From: Lunularia cruciata
Taxonomy: Eukaryota; Streptophyta; Marchantiopsida; Lunulariales; Lunulariaceae
NCBI GenBank assembly: GCA_948567375.1
Contig: OX419762.1
Coordinates: 38,607,034 to 38,671,033, forward strand
Direction: 5' to 3'
DNA: 64,000 nt
Shown here: piece by piece, positions 43,134 through 55,399 of the stretch
How the letters are laid out: every line of letters starts with the position of its first letter
How positions within the stretch are numbered: the stretch's first letter is position 1
Notes under the pieces: generated by a model
What the model saw: only the letters and a program-made list of their open reading frames with translations
Told to the model about the DNA's origin: nothing
Database searches by the model: none
Program-made: the position numbers and the translations under genes

Positions 43134-43207
43134 AAAACTACAAGAACAAGTAATTAACACAAATGATAGATAACATTACATGCACTTAAGAACTAGGCTA
43201 TCAAAAC

Positions 43208-43654
43208 TATAAAAGATTGAGAGAAATAGAAAAATGGAAGACCATAGTGAAAGATCCACATTGGGACTCTTGAATGAGAGAAACTCTGAATCCCAAGCAT
43301 GAGATTGGGCTTTGGTATTTAGAAGGAACATAAAAGGGTCTTGAGAGAAAATTCTCAAGAAGTTTCCTAAAAGTTGTCTTCTTAGAGTGCAAGCTAAACT
43401 AACCAGGAAGCTTCTTGAGAAGCTTCCTTTTAGAAGTCACCTACTTAGCATGCAAGCTAAGCTAGCCGGAAGCTAGCCTCCCAAAAAGCTTCATCCTAGA
43501 AATCATCACTTGGTATGCACATTACCTGATACTTGGAAAGTACCAAGTAGCTTCCTAGATGCTTCTAGAATATTTTTATAATTCTTGGCTATTTTGGCAT
43601 ATTTGCTACTTTTTTAGTCTTCACTAACTCATATATAAACTCCAAATTGTTAAA
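43208..43654 (-). repeat. RLG-1-family LTR, probably solo
   Basis: Minus strand TTTAACAATTTGG ... to 43208, aligned with 4517-4930 throughout. Flanks AAAAC (43203-43207) and AAACC (43655-43659) may be its duplication. The heat-shock motif is reduced to TTCtaGAAtaTTt near 43563-43575. Confidence 0.75.
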
Positions 43655-43759
43655 AAACCATTGAATTATAATTCCAATCATAAAATATTAGGTATATTTA
43701 CTTTAGATATGTTATCTATAAATAAGTAGGAATTATATTTAGAAGGAAGAGCTCTAGAT

Positions 43760-44440
43760 GTGGATATGAGCATGGAGGAGGAGACTTGTTTGAGTGAGAA
43801 TGACTTGTATTCTTATGCAAGTCTCCATTTCTTATGTACAATTGATTTTGTGCCTAACCTTGAGATTTAGGGAGATCTTAACAAATAACCACTTACAACC
43901 AAAGAGATAGAGAGTAATTTATCTCACACTCACTTATGGTCCAAATTTTATGGAAGAGGTAAAGATGAGATTTGGAGGGATCTTAATAAATCTCACTGAC
44001 AACTAAAGGGATAAAGAGTATTTATCACCTCCCAATTATGGTTCAAATGTTATGGAAGAGGTAAAGATAAGATTTTCAGAGATTTTCAAAGAAAAATCAT
44101 ATATTTATAACTGAGGCAATGTAATTACTTAAAATCACCTTGGAAAAGCACCAGAAAAAGGAAAAATATATTCAAGTCATGTTTATAAAAAATAATTTGT
44201 TTTTAGTCCACCAACAAGCTCAAGGAAACTAAGTTCCTCTTTAAGATAAAAAATCCAAGATGTGTAGATCTAAATTGATTGTGAAAAAGGAGAATGAAAA
44301 ATTCAATATATGTGTACATTATAAGAATCTCAATTAAATTACCAAGGAATATACCATTTGCTATTTATTGATAAGATATTTTTCCAGATTTTGTCCTCTT
44401 CCCAAGGACTAGTTCTTACACATTACATTTTGGAGGTTTT
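43760..44440 (+). pseudogene. RLG-6 protease-RT linker and RT start
   Basis: VDMSMEEETCLSENDLYSYASLHFLCTIDFVPNLEI matches the RLG-4 linker (DTSMEEETSTEEDE...YPLCAMDFAPKLEV). About 500 bp on, KKENEKFNICVHYKNLN*ITKEY equals KKKNGKLRVCMDYKKLNAVTKNDY of RT. About 43880-44080 contains two diverged copies of a roughly 110-bp block, a local tandem duplication. Confidence 0.68.
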
Positions 44441-44573
44441 GAGTCACTAGAGGTAAAATTCTAGATTTTGGTTATAATCTAGTCAAGATCACATAAAAGC
44501 ATTAATTACTTGCATTATTCAGCACAACTTGGAGTTATTTTATTTTAAGGTCCTTCTTTTTTGGCTAGTTTAT

Positions 44574-45309
44574 TACTTCGGGGACAAGAAAACTCTTCAA
44601 GGGAGAGAAAACACAAATTTCACACTCAATCCTTCAATGCCCCAAAGGAGCACCTTCGCTTCATTATATAGGAAAGAGGATCCCCTCAAAGGAAGCTCCA
44701 CCCTTGGATCAGATACATAGATTGGTGACTTGTCAATGAGCTCCATCCTTGGATTAGTTGTTTGGATGGGTGACATGTCAATCCTTGTCCTATCTAGCTG
44801 GTCAAATAGGTTTGACCAAAGGGAATCTTCTTGTAGGAAGCTCAGAATTGCATAGGTAAGGTACCATTGGAAATCTCTTGACAAGACAAATCATGGGGGA
44901 GAGGGTGAGGGGAGAAGGGAAGCCTTTTCTCAATGAACGGGGGGAATCCCTCCATTTTTAGGCCTAATTCATCCGTTTACGTCTCCAAAAATGGCTTTAA
45001 AGGTTAGGCTATTTTCAGCTTCTGCCCTATTAGTAGAAGTGCTCTTTTGGTGATACCTCTGTCTGATCTATGTTCTCCATCATGTGTAACATCCTTCCAG
45101 ATGTCACCAGCCCAAGTTTTACCTCTAGATCATGTCTAGCTATTGATTCTAAAGTCTTCAAGCATATTTTGGTTTTTGGCCTATAAGTAGAAGTACTCTT
45201 TTGGTGATACCTCTGTCTGATCTAATTAGTCCATCATGTATAGCATCCTCCTAGATATTACCACACCAAATTTCATCGTTAGATCATGTGTTTAGCTATT
45301 GGTATTACA
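44574..45309 (-). repeat. RLG-5-family LTR with internal tandem duplication
   Basis: Minus strand begins TGTAATACCAATAGCTA (45309) and ends near 44574 (GTCCCCGAAGTA). It matches 2444-3023. It is longer because a roughly 130-bp block containing CTTTTGGTGATACCTCTGTC occurs twice (about 45040-45140 and 45180-45300). No adjoining internal sequence of RLG-5, so probably solo. Confidence 0.72.
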
Positions 45310-45729
45310 ACTATCTTTAGCCATGTTTCAATAGTTCATGGACAAGAATTTGAAATTTTGATTCAACAATGTATATAAGATATATTTGTGAATTTTTTAC
45401 TAAGGGAGAATGGAGTAGCATTTTGAGCTTTTAATGCAAGTCTTGGATGTACTTGGATGAGGAAAATAGGTCACTCAACCTACCTACATGATTACATCTT
45501 TGGTTATGTCAAAGATCTAATTTTGAAGCACATCATTTCTAAGGATAGTAGAATAGTGGATCTTTAAAATGTAAGGAAAATCTTAGATCTTGGATTTTGT
45601 GAAATTTATAAAGTTATGCCAATTCTTGGAAATTGTTACTTATCATATTAGATTCATCTTTTTACTTTCTATAAGGTTTTTATTTTGATTATTTAAATGA
45701 AAATGTGTTTTTTGATATATGGTGATTTT
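45310..45729. other. AT-rich sequence without readable gene
   Basis: It should correspond to the RT 3' half of RLG-6 by position, but no motif is recognisable in any frame. Confidence 0.35.
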
Positions 45730-46730
45730 GGAGGATAAGGCGTCTTTCAAAGTTCTTAAGAAACTCAAGCTTCCTTGTCATTGCTCCAATTCTTGATAAA
45801 CCTTACTATAGTAAATTTCATTATTTATGCTATAGCTATACAATTAATCATTAATAAATTCCACCAGACAGATATGATAATTCAATAGCCTATGCAAGTA
45901 AAAAGATATTTATAAAAAAGATAAACTATCAAATGATTGCAAATGAAAGGTTTAATGATTTTTAGTCTCAAGAAATTTTGAAATTATTTGATTAGAAAGA
46001 AGTCCATAATTTTCACACATTAGAAAGTATTAAAATACATCTTCAATGATACCAATGTGGAACAAAGGTTAACTATATGTATGTTACTCTTATATAATTA
46101 TGAAAACACATATGAGGATAAGCTAAGGAAGAAGAATGCTAATGCTAATATGTTGTATAGTGCATATAATCATGATGGAGCTGAACCAATAGATGATTCT
46201 TTTTTTATTAGTAGCTTATGACTATTTTGGTTACTAAAGAGGTTTCAATGAACTTTCTAGAGATTTTATACTTTGTTATTCAAGGTAACTCTTCAAATAG
46301 TATATATGATAAGAGGGATTGTTTTATATGATGGTGGAAGATATCCTTTTTAACCAAAGCTTAACTTAGTAACTACAAAGCCAAATAGGTAGGTGGAATT
46401 TAACTAAATCATAAATGAGTTTCATAATGGATTGGTGTGTGTAGATCATTTTGCAAGAAACTGGACAACTTACAAGATTTTAAATGTGAGGATCATCAAA
46501 ATAGAATTTTTAAGAATTTTCATGATTATTATAAAACTTGTAATGTTTTTGAATCTTTATTAGAAGACACAACTCCACCAAACTTCTTAGATCAATTCCA
46601 TTACTAACAATATTTGAGAAGTGGAGTATTGATTTTGTGGGTTCTCTTAATATAATCCTAAAGAACAAGCATTATATTGTGAAAGTAAAGAACAAACATT
46701 AATTTACCAAGTATAGAAGGTGGATTGTCA
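45730..46730 (+). pseudogene. RLG-6 RNase H and integrase start
   Basis: KASFKVLKKLKLPCH region (about 45750) parallels AFEELKQSLVVAP. NANANMLYSAYNHDGAEPIDDSFF at about 46135-46206 matches RLG-4 HANADLLSRAYDHDGDEPMDDSF. IFEKWSIDFVGSLN at about 46610-46655 is the integrase core start. The frame is cut at 46730 by RLG-7 and resumes at 59287. Confidence 0.7.
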
Positions 46731-46984
46731 TGCCATTTATAGCATCACACCTAGATTGCTTGGACTTTGGAGTAGTAGATTTGGTAGTTGGGAGTATTCC
46801 GGTAGTTACTCATAGACTACTTGTTGATGGTCAGATTTTGTGTTTGGGGCATTTAATACATGGTGGGACCCACTGCCACTAAGCACCATTTGCACCATAG
46901 GATGTGCCGTCAATGGGACCATTAGGGTTGGAGACTAGTGAGGTATACTTTTGAGGTGCAGCTCTAGAGAGCTCACTTCTCTAA
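46731..46984 (+). repeat. RLG-7 5' LTR fragment
   Basis: Matches the first about 250 bp of the 3' LTR 58755-59281 (CTAGATTGCTTGGACT, CATAGACTACTTGTTGA, GCAGCTCTAGAGAGCTCACTT). At 46985 the LTR continues in the opposite orientation. Confidence 0.78.
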
Positions 46985-46986
46985 TG

Positions 46987-47345
46987 TAATCAGTTTGTTT
47001 ACATAACTCAAATCACACTCAATCAGATCAGTATTTGATCTATCATTCAATAATCTACCAACAACTAGGCATTGATAACAATAAAGCCACACCCATTCTA
47101 GCTAAGAGAATCTAGGTGATGCTCACCGGCCTTTGTCCACCATAGCTAGGAACTCGAATGCTGAACATCAAAGAAGTGAGCTCTCTAGAGCTGCACTTCA
47201 AAAGTATACCCCTTGACCCTAACGGTCTCGTTGATGGCACATCCAACTGTGTGAATGGTGTTAAGTGATGGTGGGTCCCACCATTTAGTCGATACTCCAA
47301 ACACAAAATCTGATTGTCAACAAGTAGTTTATGAGGAGCTACAAA
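46987..47345 (-). repeat. Inverted RLG-7 LTR copy forming a foldback with 46731-46980
   Basis: The minus strand reads the LTR from about its position 110 to 450. The best-paired arms are 46942-46980 and 47172-47210 (GGTATACTTTTGAxGTGCAG...), with a 191-bp spacer. It joins the minus-strand gag at about 47345-47380. Confidence 0.78.
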
Positions 47346-47379
47346 ATACTCATTGGTCATTAGGTCACATTTGTCTCTA

Positions 47380-48700
47380 TGTTGATTGTGATGCACCAGA
47401 GGTATCAAGTCCTCTACCTTGAGTGCAATGTCTCCTATAGTAAGGTCTACCACAAGTCCAACAAGCAACACTGCCACTCATCGGTTGTTGCTGATCCAAA
47501 AATGAAGGTATGGATCTAGCTACAATAGGCACTCCACTTGCTCCATAGGATCTAGGCTATCCACCCTATCCTTGGAAACCAACATGGCGTGGTGTACTCT
47601 ACTACACTCTAAAAGAAGGAATAGTTGTGGATGAGGTCTCCTTGCCAAATCCAGATGTCACTACTCTTTCCTCCACCATGTTGAGCTCAATATGCTCAGC
47701 TAAACCAAAGACCACTGCCAAAGTAGCATATAATAACATAACATCATAGACTCTACGTTGCAACTCCCTATCTAGTATCCCATACCAAAATTGGACTGCA
47801 TGGGCCTAATAACTCCATGAGTAAAACTGCTCAGCCATCTCATGTGAGTGTATGCCTTGCGTAGGCTCTACCCAACCTTCTATTGGACCCTTGCAAAGCT
47901 CCTCAGCTTGTCAATCCGTACTCCTTGGTAGTTCTACCTCAAACACTAGAAGAACTCCACCATAGGATTAAACCTTCGTAATAAACTACCTCCTATAATA
48001 GTACCTCCACTCATAGTAGCACCATCTCCAAGAGATCTACCAATGCTACTAGAGCTTGAACTCATGGGTATAGCCAATCTACCTTTAGAAACCAAGCCTG
48101 AAGCGATAGAGATATACTTTGGAGACCAATATTGTCTCCATAGCTCAATCTCCTCCAAGAGAGCTCTCCTAAACTCATGGTAATTGTTTATCAGCGGATC
48201 CTCCAATTGTTGAAACAACCTCTTCCATGCCATGAAGGGTGTAAATAAAGTCAAGTTCCACATCTACTACATATCACACCAACTATCAACTCATGGATGA
48301 AGTCATCCAACTCAATGGTACCCATTGTACTAGAGTAACACTTGGGACCTTTAGAGGCCCCATAGATCTTATCCATGTCCCACAACAATGGGGCAAACAC
48401 ACAAAGTGCACTCTCAATTGAATTAGCTCCTACATCAAACTCCAACTTAGAGTCAATCTTCTCCCTCATTGAGACTTGAGATACAGGCTGATATTGAGCG
48501 CCACTCCAAGTAAACCCATTGTGTATTGCAATGCTATTTCTTTTAGAATCCCCAAAGAACTCCATCATGACAAAGTAACCAAGAACTGCAACCAAAACCA
48601 AAACCATTGCAAGTACCCCACCAAAAATCACCACCAAGTGCCAATACCTCCATATGCCAACACCACAAACTAAAGTCACCAACTAATGTAGCTCTAACTA
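47380..48700 (-). pseudogene. RLG-7-type gag on the minus strand
   Basis: Minus strand: a Ser-rich segment (MSSSSSSIGRSLGDGA, about 48060), then HEMAEQFYSWSY, FWYGILDRELQRRVYDVMLLYATLAVVFGLAEHIELNMVEERV (about 47840-47690), and a CCHC-like CWTCGRPYYRRHC at about 47445-47407. This is the order of a retrotransposon gag capsid-to-knuckle region. Its orientation is opposite to RLG-7 pol, so it is an inverted fragment or part of another copy. Interrupted by stops. Confidence 0.6.
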
Positions 48701-49299
48701 TAACAACTATACTAGGAGAAAGTGCAACCTTTAACCTACCATCACAACATGCATTCTCATGGTCTATAGGTCATCACTTCTTGCCTCACCAAATAGAAAT
48801 ATAGGTACTCTGACTGGTCATCACTCTAGCCTCACTACCAAGAGCACACTAAAGCACCATCACTTTAAAGTCAAGGCACCTCACACAAATATGGTGCATA
48901 AACAAGAAGTAGAGAATGGCTAGCATGGCCATAGCTCAAACGAGATCAAATTTGGGTGTTGAGACCTCCACTTCATATGTTGGTGATAAAGACATCTTAG
49001 ACTTCATGTGTGGAGTAGCACAGGAGGATGCATCTACGGTAGTGACTAGGAGTGCAGCATGTGCTCCATAGCATAGAGGAGCATCAGTGCAGTTGGACCC
49101 ACAAAGAGGAGAGGCTAGTAGATATGTTAGACTTCCCTAGTCTTTTACACTCTTTGAGACATTGTAGACAATTTCCATGGCTCCTAGACGTCCTAATGTA
49201 AGTGTGATAGGTGGTGATGGGGTGCATGATGGACTGCCTACTAGTCAACCACCTACTACTACATAGACTGAGTCTAGCACAATGTTTGGGGTGGCTTAG
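48701..49299. other. Unassigned part of RLG-7
   Basis: No readable domain; short frames only. It lies between the inverted gag and the plus-strand protease region. Confidence 0.35.
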
Positions 49300-49985
49300 T
49301 TGATAATGCATTTTCTATTATTCTCAACCAGTGATATGTGTACATTGGGAGTTGACCAAGCCCAAGTGTTCCGATTGGCTGCCAAACTTTGTGAGAGTAG
49401 GGATGATGTGGTTCCTACTACTAGAGCAAAGGTGGTAGCTAACTTGGTTGAGGAGCATGGGATCTGCTTAATGACCAATGGTTTATGGCAAGCAATAATG
49501 GCTAGATTGGAGGAGTTACCAATGAGCCAGCACAGTTTAAACCTAGAGTTGTCCTATTGGATAACCAAAGTGGGATTTTTTGTTTGGTGGGACCTTTAAG
49601 GAAGGTCTATACACCAAGAGGATCTTACTAGACTTTGGTGCATAGCCCTCTACGTTGGAGAAGGCTGTAGTCATCGGTCTGGAGTTGCGGAAGACCAATA
49701 TGGAGAGGTGTCCATTTTAGATCCAAACATCTCTCAAGGGTGGTTCTACATAGTATATCATGGAGAGCTTGTTGTTTAGATTTAGCTTGGTCATCCAATT
49801 GAGAGCTTTATGGTGAGAGCTTAGGCCATTGCAACAATAGCTAAGTCATATGATATGTTAGTTGGAGAAATATGTTATACACCATGGGTTTCAATTTTGC
49901 CTATTGGGAGGAGACAACCTCCTATAGACCAAGTTGGCAATCAGGGGAGGGATGAGTATGTTGCATAGCAATATGCTTTAGGAGT
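49300..49985 (+). pseudogene. RLG-7 aspartic protease-like region
   Basis: Upstream helix-rich block RLAAKLCESRDDVVPTTRAKVVANLVEEHG (49366-49455), then AQFKPRVVLLD (about 49535-49565), which is the start of the protease fold (VVLLDSGAQ in related proteins, as recalled). Further frames show MERCPFQIQTSL (about 49708-49735), ATIAKSYDMLVGE (about 49828-49866) and YTPWVSILPIG, the YDxLVG pattern of the protease second half. Active-site Ser-Gly lost by frameshift. Confidence 0.55.
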
Positions 49986-49990
49986 GGCAA

Positions 49991-52900
49991 TGTGACAACC
50001 CGGCAAATATCACTTTTGCGGTAATCGGGTAAGTAAAGTTCGTTCCCGCAGAGATACAAGTCAGAAATGTCCAAATACGAAGTCAAACAGTAACAATGTA
50101 GTTGTTCTTGAGTTCTTCTTTAGTCTCTCAAGTAGAAACCACACCCAAAAGAGAGTAACAAGCACTGACTCGCAGTCTTGTCACAAATTAATACTCCTTA
50201 ATCACAAATCCTTCAATTCTTTCCAAACAATCTTGATTGTGATGATTCAGGCTCTCCCAAAAATGGCATTTCATTGCAAAATGACTTTGCCTCAGAATTG
50301 TGTTCCACCCCTCCACTGAAGGCACAACTTCCTTGATCAAAATTGCTTCACATCAACTTCGTACTGCACTCACAAATGCAGAATACTACCAACACTACAA
50401 TTCCTCTCAGATCTGTCAAGGCATTGCTTCGATTGCACTTCACTCAGGATCAAACACACAGAATGAAGATCAAGGCTGTGGAATCCAACATCCAACAAGC
50501 ACTCTGACTTGCACTTCAAATTTCTCCACACACTCACAAACACAATCACAAAGTTGATACTCGGAATCAAGCTCAAGCGACGAGCACTGCTTCACAGCAC
50601 TTCGCTTTATCTATTCTCAGAAATAATGAGCACTGAACAACAATTCTCTGCGAATGCCACTCTTAAATAGTGAACAAATTGACAATTCTAACAACTATAC
50701 CGTTCTACAACAACTTTTCTAACCTGTAGATCCGAAATGACAATGCACCTCTTCATATCTGCCTCTTCAAATCTCAAATCTATTACTACTCTGATCCGAT
50801 GTCTACTTCTTCTACTTTCAAACCCGAACCCAAAGTAATCTTACTTCCTACTATCTTTTCCTCGGGTTTTAGATCTTCTACTTCTTTGACCAGATCCAGC
50901 AATTCTCTTTCCTGATCTGAAATTGCACTAGTGGGTAGTCTATCTAACTCTTCATCTTTCGACCCACTCTTCTCTAATGTCTCTGAGGGCAACTCCGAAG
51001 ACATTTGGATTCCTATGTTATCTACTTCAGGTTTTGCCTTAACATCCTGCCAAAGCTTTTCTAACTCTATTTTAACTAAGTCTAATCTAATTGAGATGTT
51101 ATCCTCTACCTCTAAAATCTTTCTGTCTACACGAGTTCTGAGACTAATTAACAAGGCATTCAAATCAGTATCTTTCGCTTGTCTTCGCCTTGTCTCCTGC
51201 ACCAACAACTTCAACTTGTGCAGTCGCGCTTCTTCAATTTGAACGCTGGCTTCTGTACTTAACATTGCGTTCACTCTGAGGACTATTTCCTTCAATGGCT
51301 CAAATCTTGTCTTTCGTTCTCGTTCCCGATCTGCAAGCCATTCCTCTCTGTACATTGCCAACTCTTCTTCGAACTTGGCCTTCACCGCTTCCTTCTCTTT
51401 CTCCTTCTATACGATTTTCTCTTCCTGATTATGAAGTAATTCTCGTAATCTCTCTTCTTCTCTATACCGCACAGACAACTCTCTTTGCCAGAGTTGCTTC
51501 TTCTCCTCCATACTCTCCATCACTCGATCGAGCTCTTGATCCTTTGATGCTACCCTCGCCATAGCATGGATAAGCTCTACTCTTGAATCAGCAAACTGCT
51601 GCTTCAAGATTTCAAATTCAGCTACTTGTCTCTCCCTTGCGATGTCACTCTTCCTCGCAAGATCCTCTCGATAACTCACTTCTCTCTTCAGGTCTTTGAT
51701 TACCTGACTTCTCTCTACTGCTTCCGCTCGCAGTACTTCTCTCTCCTCCTCACCTCGGGTTACACGCTTCTTCAACTCCGAGTTCTCTTCTTCTAATCTT
51801 GATAAGACCTGCAAAACAGTCTTTACCTTTGGACAAGTAGACTGCATCTCCTTCTTCTTCTGTTCCAACTTCACCAACAGCAGGCACACTACTTCTTGCA
51901 GGTAATCTACTCCATTACTGGCAACTTCTTCCTCCCGCGGAGTGGTCTCTCTTTTCTCTTTGTGTTCTCCCGATACTCACCTTCTTCTCTGGAGTCTTCA
52001 TATCGGAATTGACACCTCACTACTCGAGCTTTCTTCTACCTCTTCCTTCACTCTACTCGGCCCCGCTTTACACTTTGCCTTACGTCTCAAGCAAACTCCT
52101 CGCTGTACTGCGATCTTCTTCTCCTCTAGCACCGGTACTTCGTCTTCCAACGCCGCATTGTCTTCGGCTTCTACTTTGGCTTGCACTTCTTCTTCGTATT
52201 CTTCAGCCGTTGGTGCCGAGGTCATTTCTCCACCGTCTTCACTATCACTGCTAGTATCTCCACTCTGCAGTGTCAGCTCAAGTTCCTCCTCACGTTCCGA
52301 GTCCTCCATCTTGAGCTCGGCTTTGCCTTCTGAGTCTTCATCTTCTGACTCAATCACCACCATTCCTCGCCTCGGGTTATTTTTCTGCATCTTCCGAGGT
52401 TTCTTGTTTTCTTCAGCTTTTGCTTGCCGAGTTCTCTTCTTTGTCGGGGTACTTACCACAACCTCCACATTTTTCCCTGTCTTTGCGTAGTAATCGTCCG
52501 TGCTCCGGATTTGGAGAATGTATTGCTGCTCCTCCGCGTCGACTTTTCTTCTCAAGTCAAGATGGAAATGAGACACCATTCTATTGCGCTCCGCCAAGTT
52601 GAGCAAATTCAACCCGAGGTAGAAATGTGCTGCAAATGGCACAATGTAGTGTGGAGGCAACTTGTCCCACAGATTCCACACCATCTGCCTTGTTCTCACG
52701 TGAAAACACCTTGCCCAGTTGATCGGTTCTCCTGCAAATAACTTGTGAAAGAACACCGCTTGGTGTTTCATCACATAAGTGGTTCTCTCCGGCTTCAGGA
52801 TGGCCATTAGTGCACTCACAATTCCTCTCCTCATAGGGTCTTTGTAGCTCTCAACTTTGTACCCATTCTTCGTTCTCTTCAACAAGAAGGCATCTCTCAC

Positions 52901-53765
52901 CTCCTGTGTTTCTTGGGCTATCTCTCCTTTCCCCAAGAACGTGGCTCCCTGCTCCGAACCCGCCTCCTTCCAGAGTACAAGTCTCCAATCCGACTCTGTC
53001 CAGCGAGTCGGATTTCCTCTCTTCCCTTCTTCCTCGGGACCATCGAGACATTTACTCTTGATGATTTCTGTCATGAATCCTGGAAAACTTACATTCCAGT
53101 TCCATGCCAGAAAAGGGATCCGAAGTCAGCTCAAGACTTTGATCCTCGCTACTACATCTAATCTCCGAATTGCATGATTTCTCACTGCAAATTTGGAGTT
53201 CTTCTTCCCTCCTCCCATCTCTTCTACTTTCTTACTGTCTCTTGATTTCTCTCTTGCGACTTCTTCCTTGCGCACTAACACGAGTCCAACTCAATTTCCC
53301 TTTCCCCGATCACCTGCAAGATGACTCCTCAACGGCGAAGGAAAATTGCTCAACATTTAATCGTTGCAGTTTCAATTTTTATAGAGTTGCACTTCTTCGT
53401 CTTCCGTCACTTTGAGTTTCTACCGAGAAATCACACCTCCGGCATGCACCTGTCACTGTCAATCAACCTTCGTGCGTATGAGCCACCAGTTTTGAAACGG
53501 CCCCTTCTTGAATTTCTTGCCCCGACGAAAGGTTGTTAGACTGTCTTTGCCTCGGGTTGAGCTCCCCCCAATCCGAAGACAATTTACTTCATATTGTATG
53601 CTGACATGGCATTTCAGAGTACTTTGCCTTATGACCCAAAGTCACTTTACTTCGGGTTTCATCCCGAAGACAATTTTCTTTGCCTTCTTTGGCCATACAG
53701 GCGCAATTTGACTTCTTTATACACTTCTTCTCGTTTATTTTGAAAAAAAAAATATGGGCACCACA
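49991..53765 (-). repeat. RLG-3-family solo LTR (3.78 kb)
   Basis: Minus strand starts TGTGGTGCCCATA (53765) and ends CCGGGTTGTCACA (49991). Flanks GGCAA (49986-49990) and TGCAA (53766-53770), 4 of 5 identical, are the target duplication. RLG-7 continues on both sides. Carries the best-preserved LTR ORF. Confidence 0.9.
50786..53218 (-). pseudogene. LTR-internal ORF copy 3, best preserved (about 810 codons)
   Basis: A single phase from ATG 53218 (MGGGKKNSKFAVRNHAIRRL) to 50786 (KVEEVDIGSE), with only three in-frame stops and no frameshift. The stops are a TGA near 53125 within KVLS*LRIPFLAWNWN, TGA 51998-52000 and TAG 51404-51406, all explained by CGA-to-TGA or CAG-to-TAG. N-terminal domain about residues 1-240; acidic Glu/Asp/Ser-rich hinge about 240-400; heptad-rich coiled coil about 430-700 (LEEENSELKKRVTRGEEER, REEERLRELLHNQEE); acidic tail. 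No enzyme motif or membrane segment seen. Function unknown. Confidence 0.8.
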
Positions 53766-54099
53766 TGCAATCTTGGCTCACTATAGTTCGGGACCATGGT
53801 GGCTTCAATTTTAGCTTTCAATGGTTCTTTTACTTGACTTGGTGACTTATTGGAGGGGAATGCCCATGCAAAGGATACTCTAATACCAAAGGAGATAACT
53901 AGGATTTGGAGTACAAGTGGGATTTTTCTATCCATGTTGGATGTTCCTTTGTCGCATTTAGAGGAAGCATTACAACAACATGCGGATCAATTGGTGCAAC
54001 AAGCTTAGAGTGGAGCCTTTGTACCACTAGGAGACTAGTGTGAAGATGAGCCTTTAGAGTTGATTACCTTGACATCTCTAGGTACCACACTCATCACTT
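53766..54099 (+). pseudogene. RLG-7 protease-methyltransferase linker
   Basis: A nearly continuous frame (ILAFNGSFT*LGDLLEGNAHAKDT ... LDVPLSHLEEALQQHADQLVQQA) leads into the methyltransferase-like domain. No domain recognised in the linker itself. Confidence 0.5.
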
Positions 54100-55070
54100 G
54101 GCAGTATCCAATAGAGGGAGTATATCTATTGGAGTTGTTTGGTGGGATTAGTATTAGACTAGCTACGGTACTACAAGCGGGTATACAAGTATAGAGGTAC
54201 TTGTATGTGGAGAGAGTTGAGATTACTAGGCTAGTCTCTCTACATCATGTGATACACTTGCCTATTGGTATCTTGAGTTATTACCAATGTCATCAATCAA
54301 GGGTTACCAAAAGACCCTTCTAGCAAACATTTCCTTACTAGGGCCGTAGGATTTGGAGAAACATGGTCTCATTCATTTGGTGATTTTTGGATGGCCATGT
54401 AAGGGACATACACATGCTAGTTGAGTTTTGGATCTTCAAGATCTCCATTTTGGTGTGTGTTAGGAGATGTTACAAATATTACAACATCTTTAGGTTAATC
54501 AATCCATTTCTCTAGCTTGGAGAACATCTCTTTGGTGGGTGATTCTCACACCCAAGTGGTGGCAAGTACACATCAAGTCCATTCTTGGATGGGGCTGTGT
54601 TGTTTGATGCAGCCAAAGTGGGATCACAAGCTCATTGTCTTTGTCTTTGGTGGACAAACCTTTTACCTAGAGAGGTTCTATAGTGCATTTATGATGGGAT
54701 TCAGTGACTAGATTACATCATTGTAGATGACATCTTGGATGTTGGATGTCAGTCTTAGATAGTGGTAGTGGTTGATAGGTCACCTATGGCGGTGGTGAAC
54801 CTAGTTGGACAAACCATAGCCGCTTTTCCCACACTTACAAGTTTCTTAAGCTCCCATGCTCTTTGAGAGGGAGGTCTTGGATTGGTTTGGGACTCACAAT
54901 TATAGTAGTTGATGGAGCCCAATGCCAATGAGAGAGAGTGGGTAATGGGTTTTTGCACCAATATTATCATTGTTCTAGTAGTATAAGAGGCATCTAAGCA
55001 TCAAGTGTTAGGTCAGGTTATGGACCTAAATTGTTTGACCTGGATTGTGAGCCTTGGTTTAGTATAGCAG
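54100..55070 (+). pseudogene. Cytosine-5 DNA methyltransferase-like domain of RLG-7
   Basis: Motifs in the order of C5 methyltransferases: I, LLELFGGIS (FGG at 54138-54146; S-adenosylmethionine loop); II-like RYLYVE; IV, FGWPCKGHTHAS with Pro-Cys at 54395-54400 (Cys nucleophile); VI, LENISLVGD at 54517-54543 (family ENV). Then AHCLCLWWTNL at about 54630-54662 (motif VIII region, Arg codons seem mutated), AVVNLVGQTIAAFPTLTSF (IX region), ERERVMGF at about 54931-54954, and LGQVMDLNCLTWIV at about 55009-55050 (X). Size about 320 residues, compact, with no separate regulatory part. Two or three frameshifts and several TGA/TAG codons make it inactive. Methylates cytosine in DNA in active relatives. 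Confidence 0.72.
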
Positions 55071-55399
55071 CACACAATGTGCTTGATACGCATCACCACT
55101 TGAACACTTGTGAGCCCTATGCCTATCAAGATGATTCAAGCACATGCTGGGAGCGATGGACCGATTGGATAGGGTATTCTTGAGACACAACAATGGTTAC
55201 TAGAGAGAGTGGTCTACTTGGAGTCCATCCAAGTGAGCATGGCCTACTTGGATTACATCCTTGGTCTACTTGGGTTGCAACTAGAGGATGTATGGAGCTT
55301 GGAGCCAGATCAAAGGGAGTTTTTGACATTGAGGTTGGGCTCTCTAGTGGCAAGGAGCATGATACTACTACTCCTAAGAGCCTAGTGTAGCAACCAATC
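55071..55399 (+). other. RLG-7 methyltransferase-RT linker
   Basis: Interrupted frames (for example LEDVWSLEPDQREFLTLRLGSLVARSM near 55270-55370); no domain seen. Confidence 0.4.

Noticed and set aside
51295-53160. Several plus-strand ORFs rich in Ser/Leu/Pro
   Set aside because: They are antisense to the LTR ORF on the minus strand; their composition is that of a reversed Glu/Lys-rich coding sequence.
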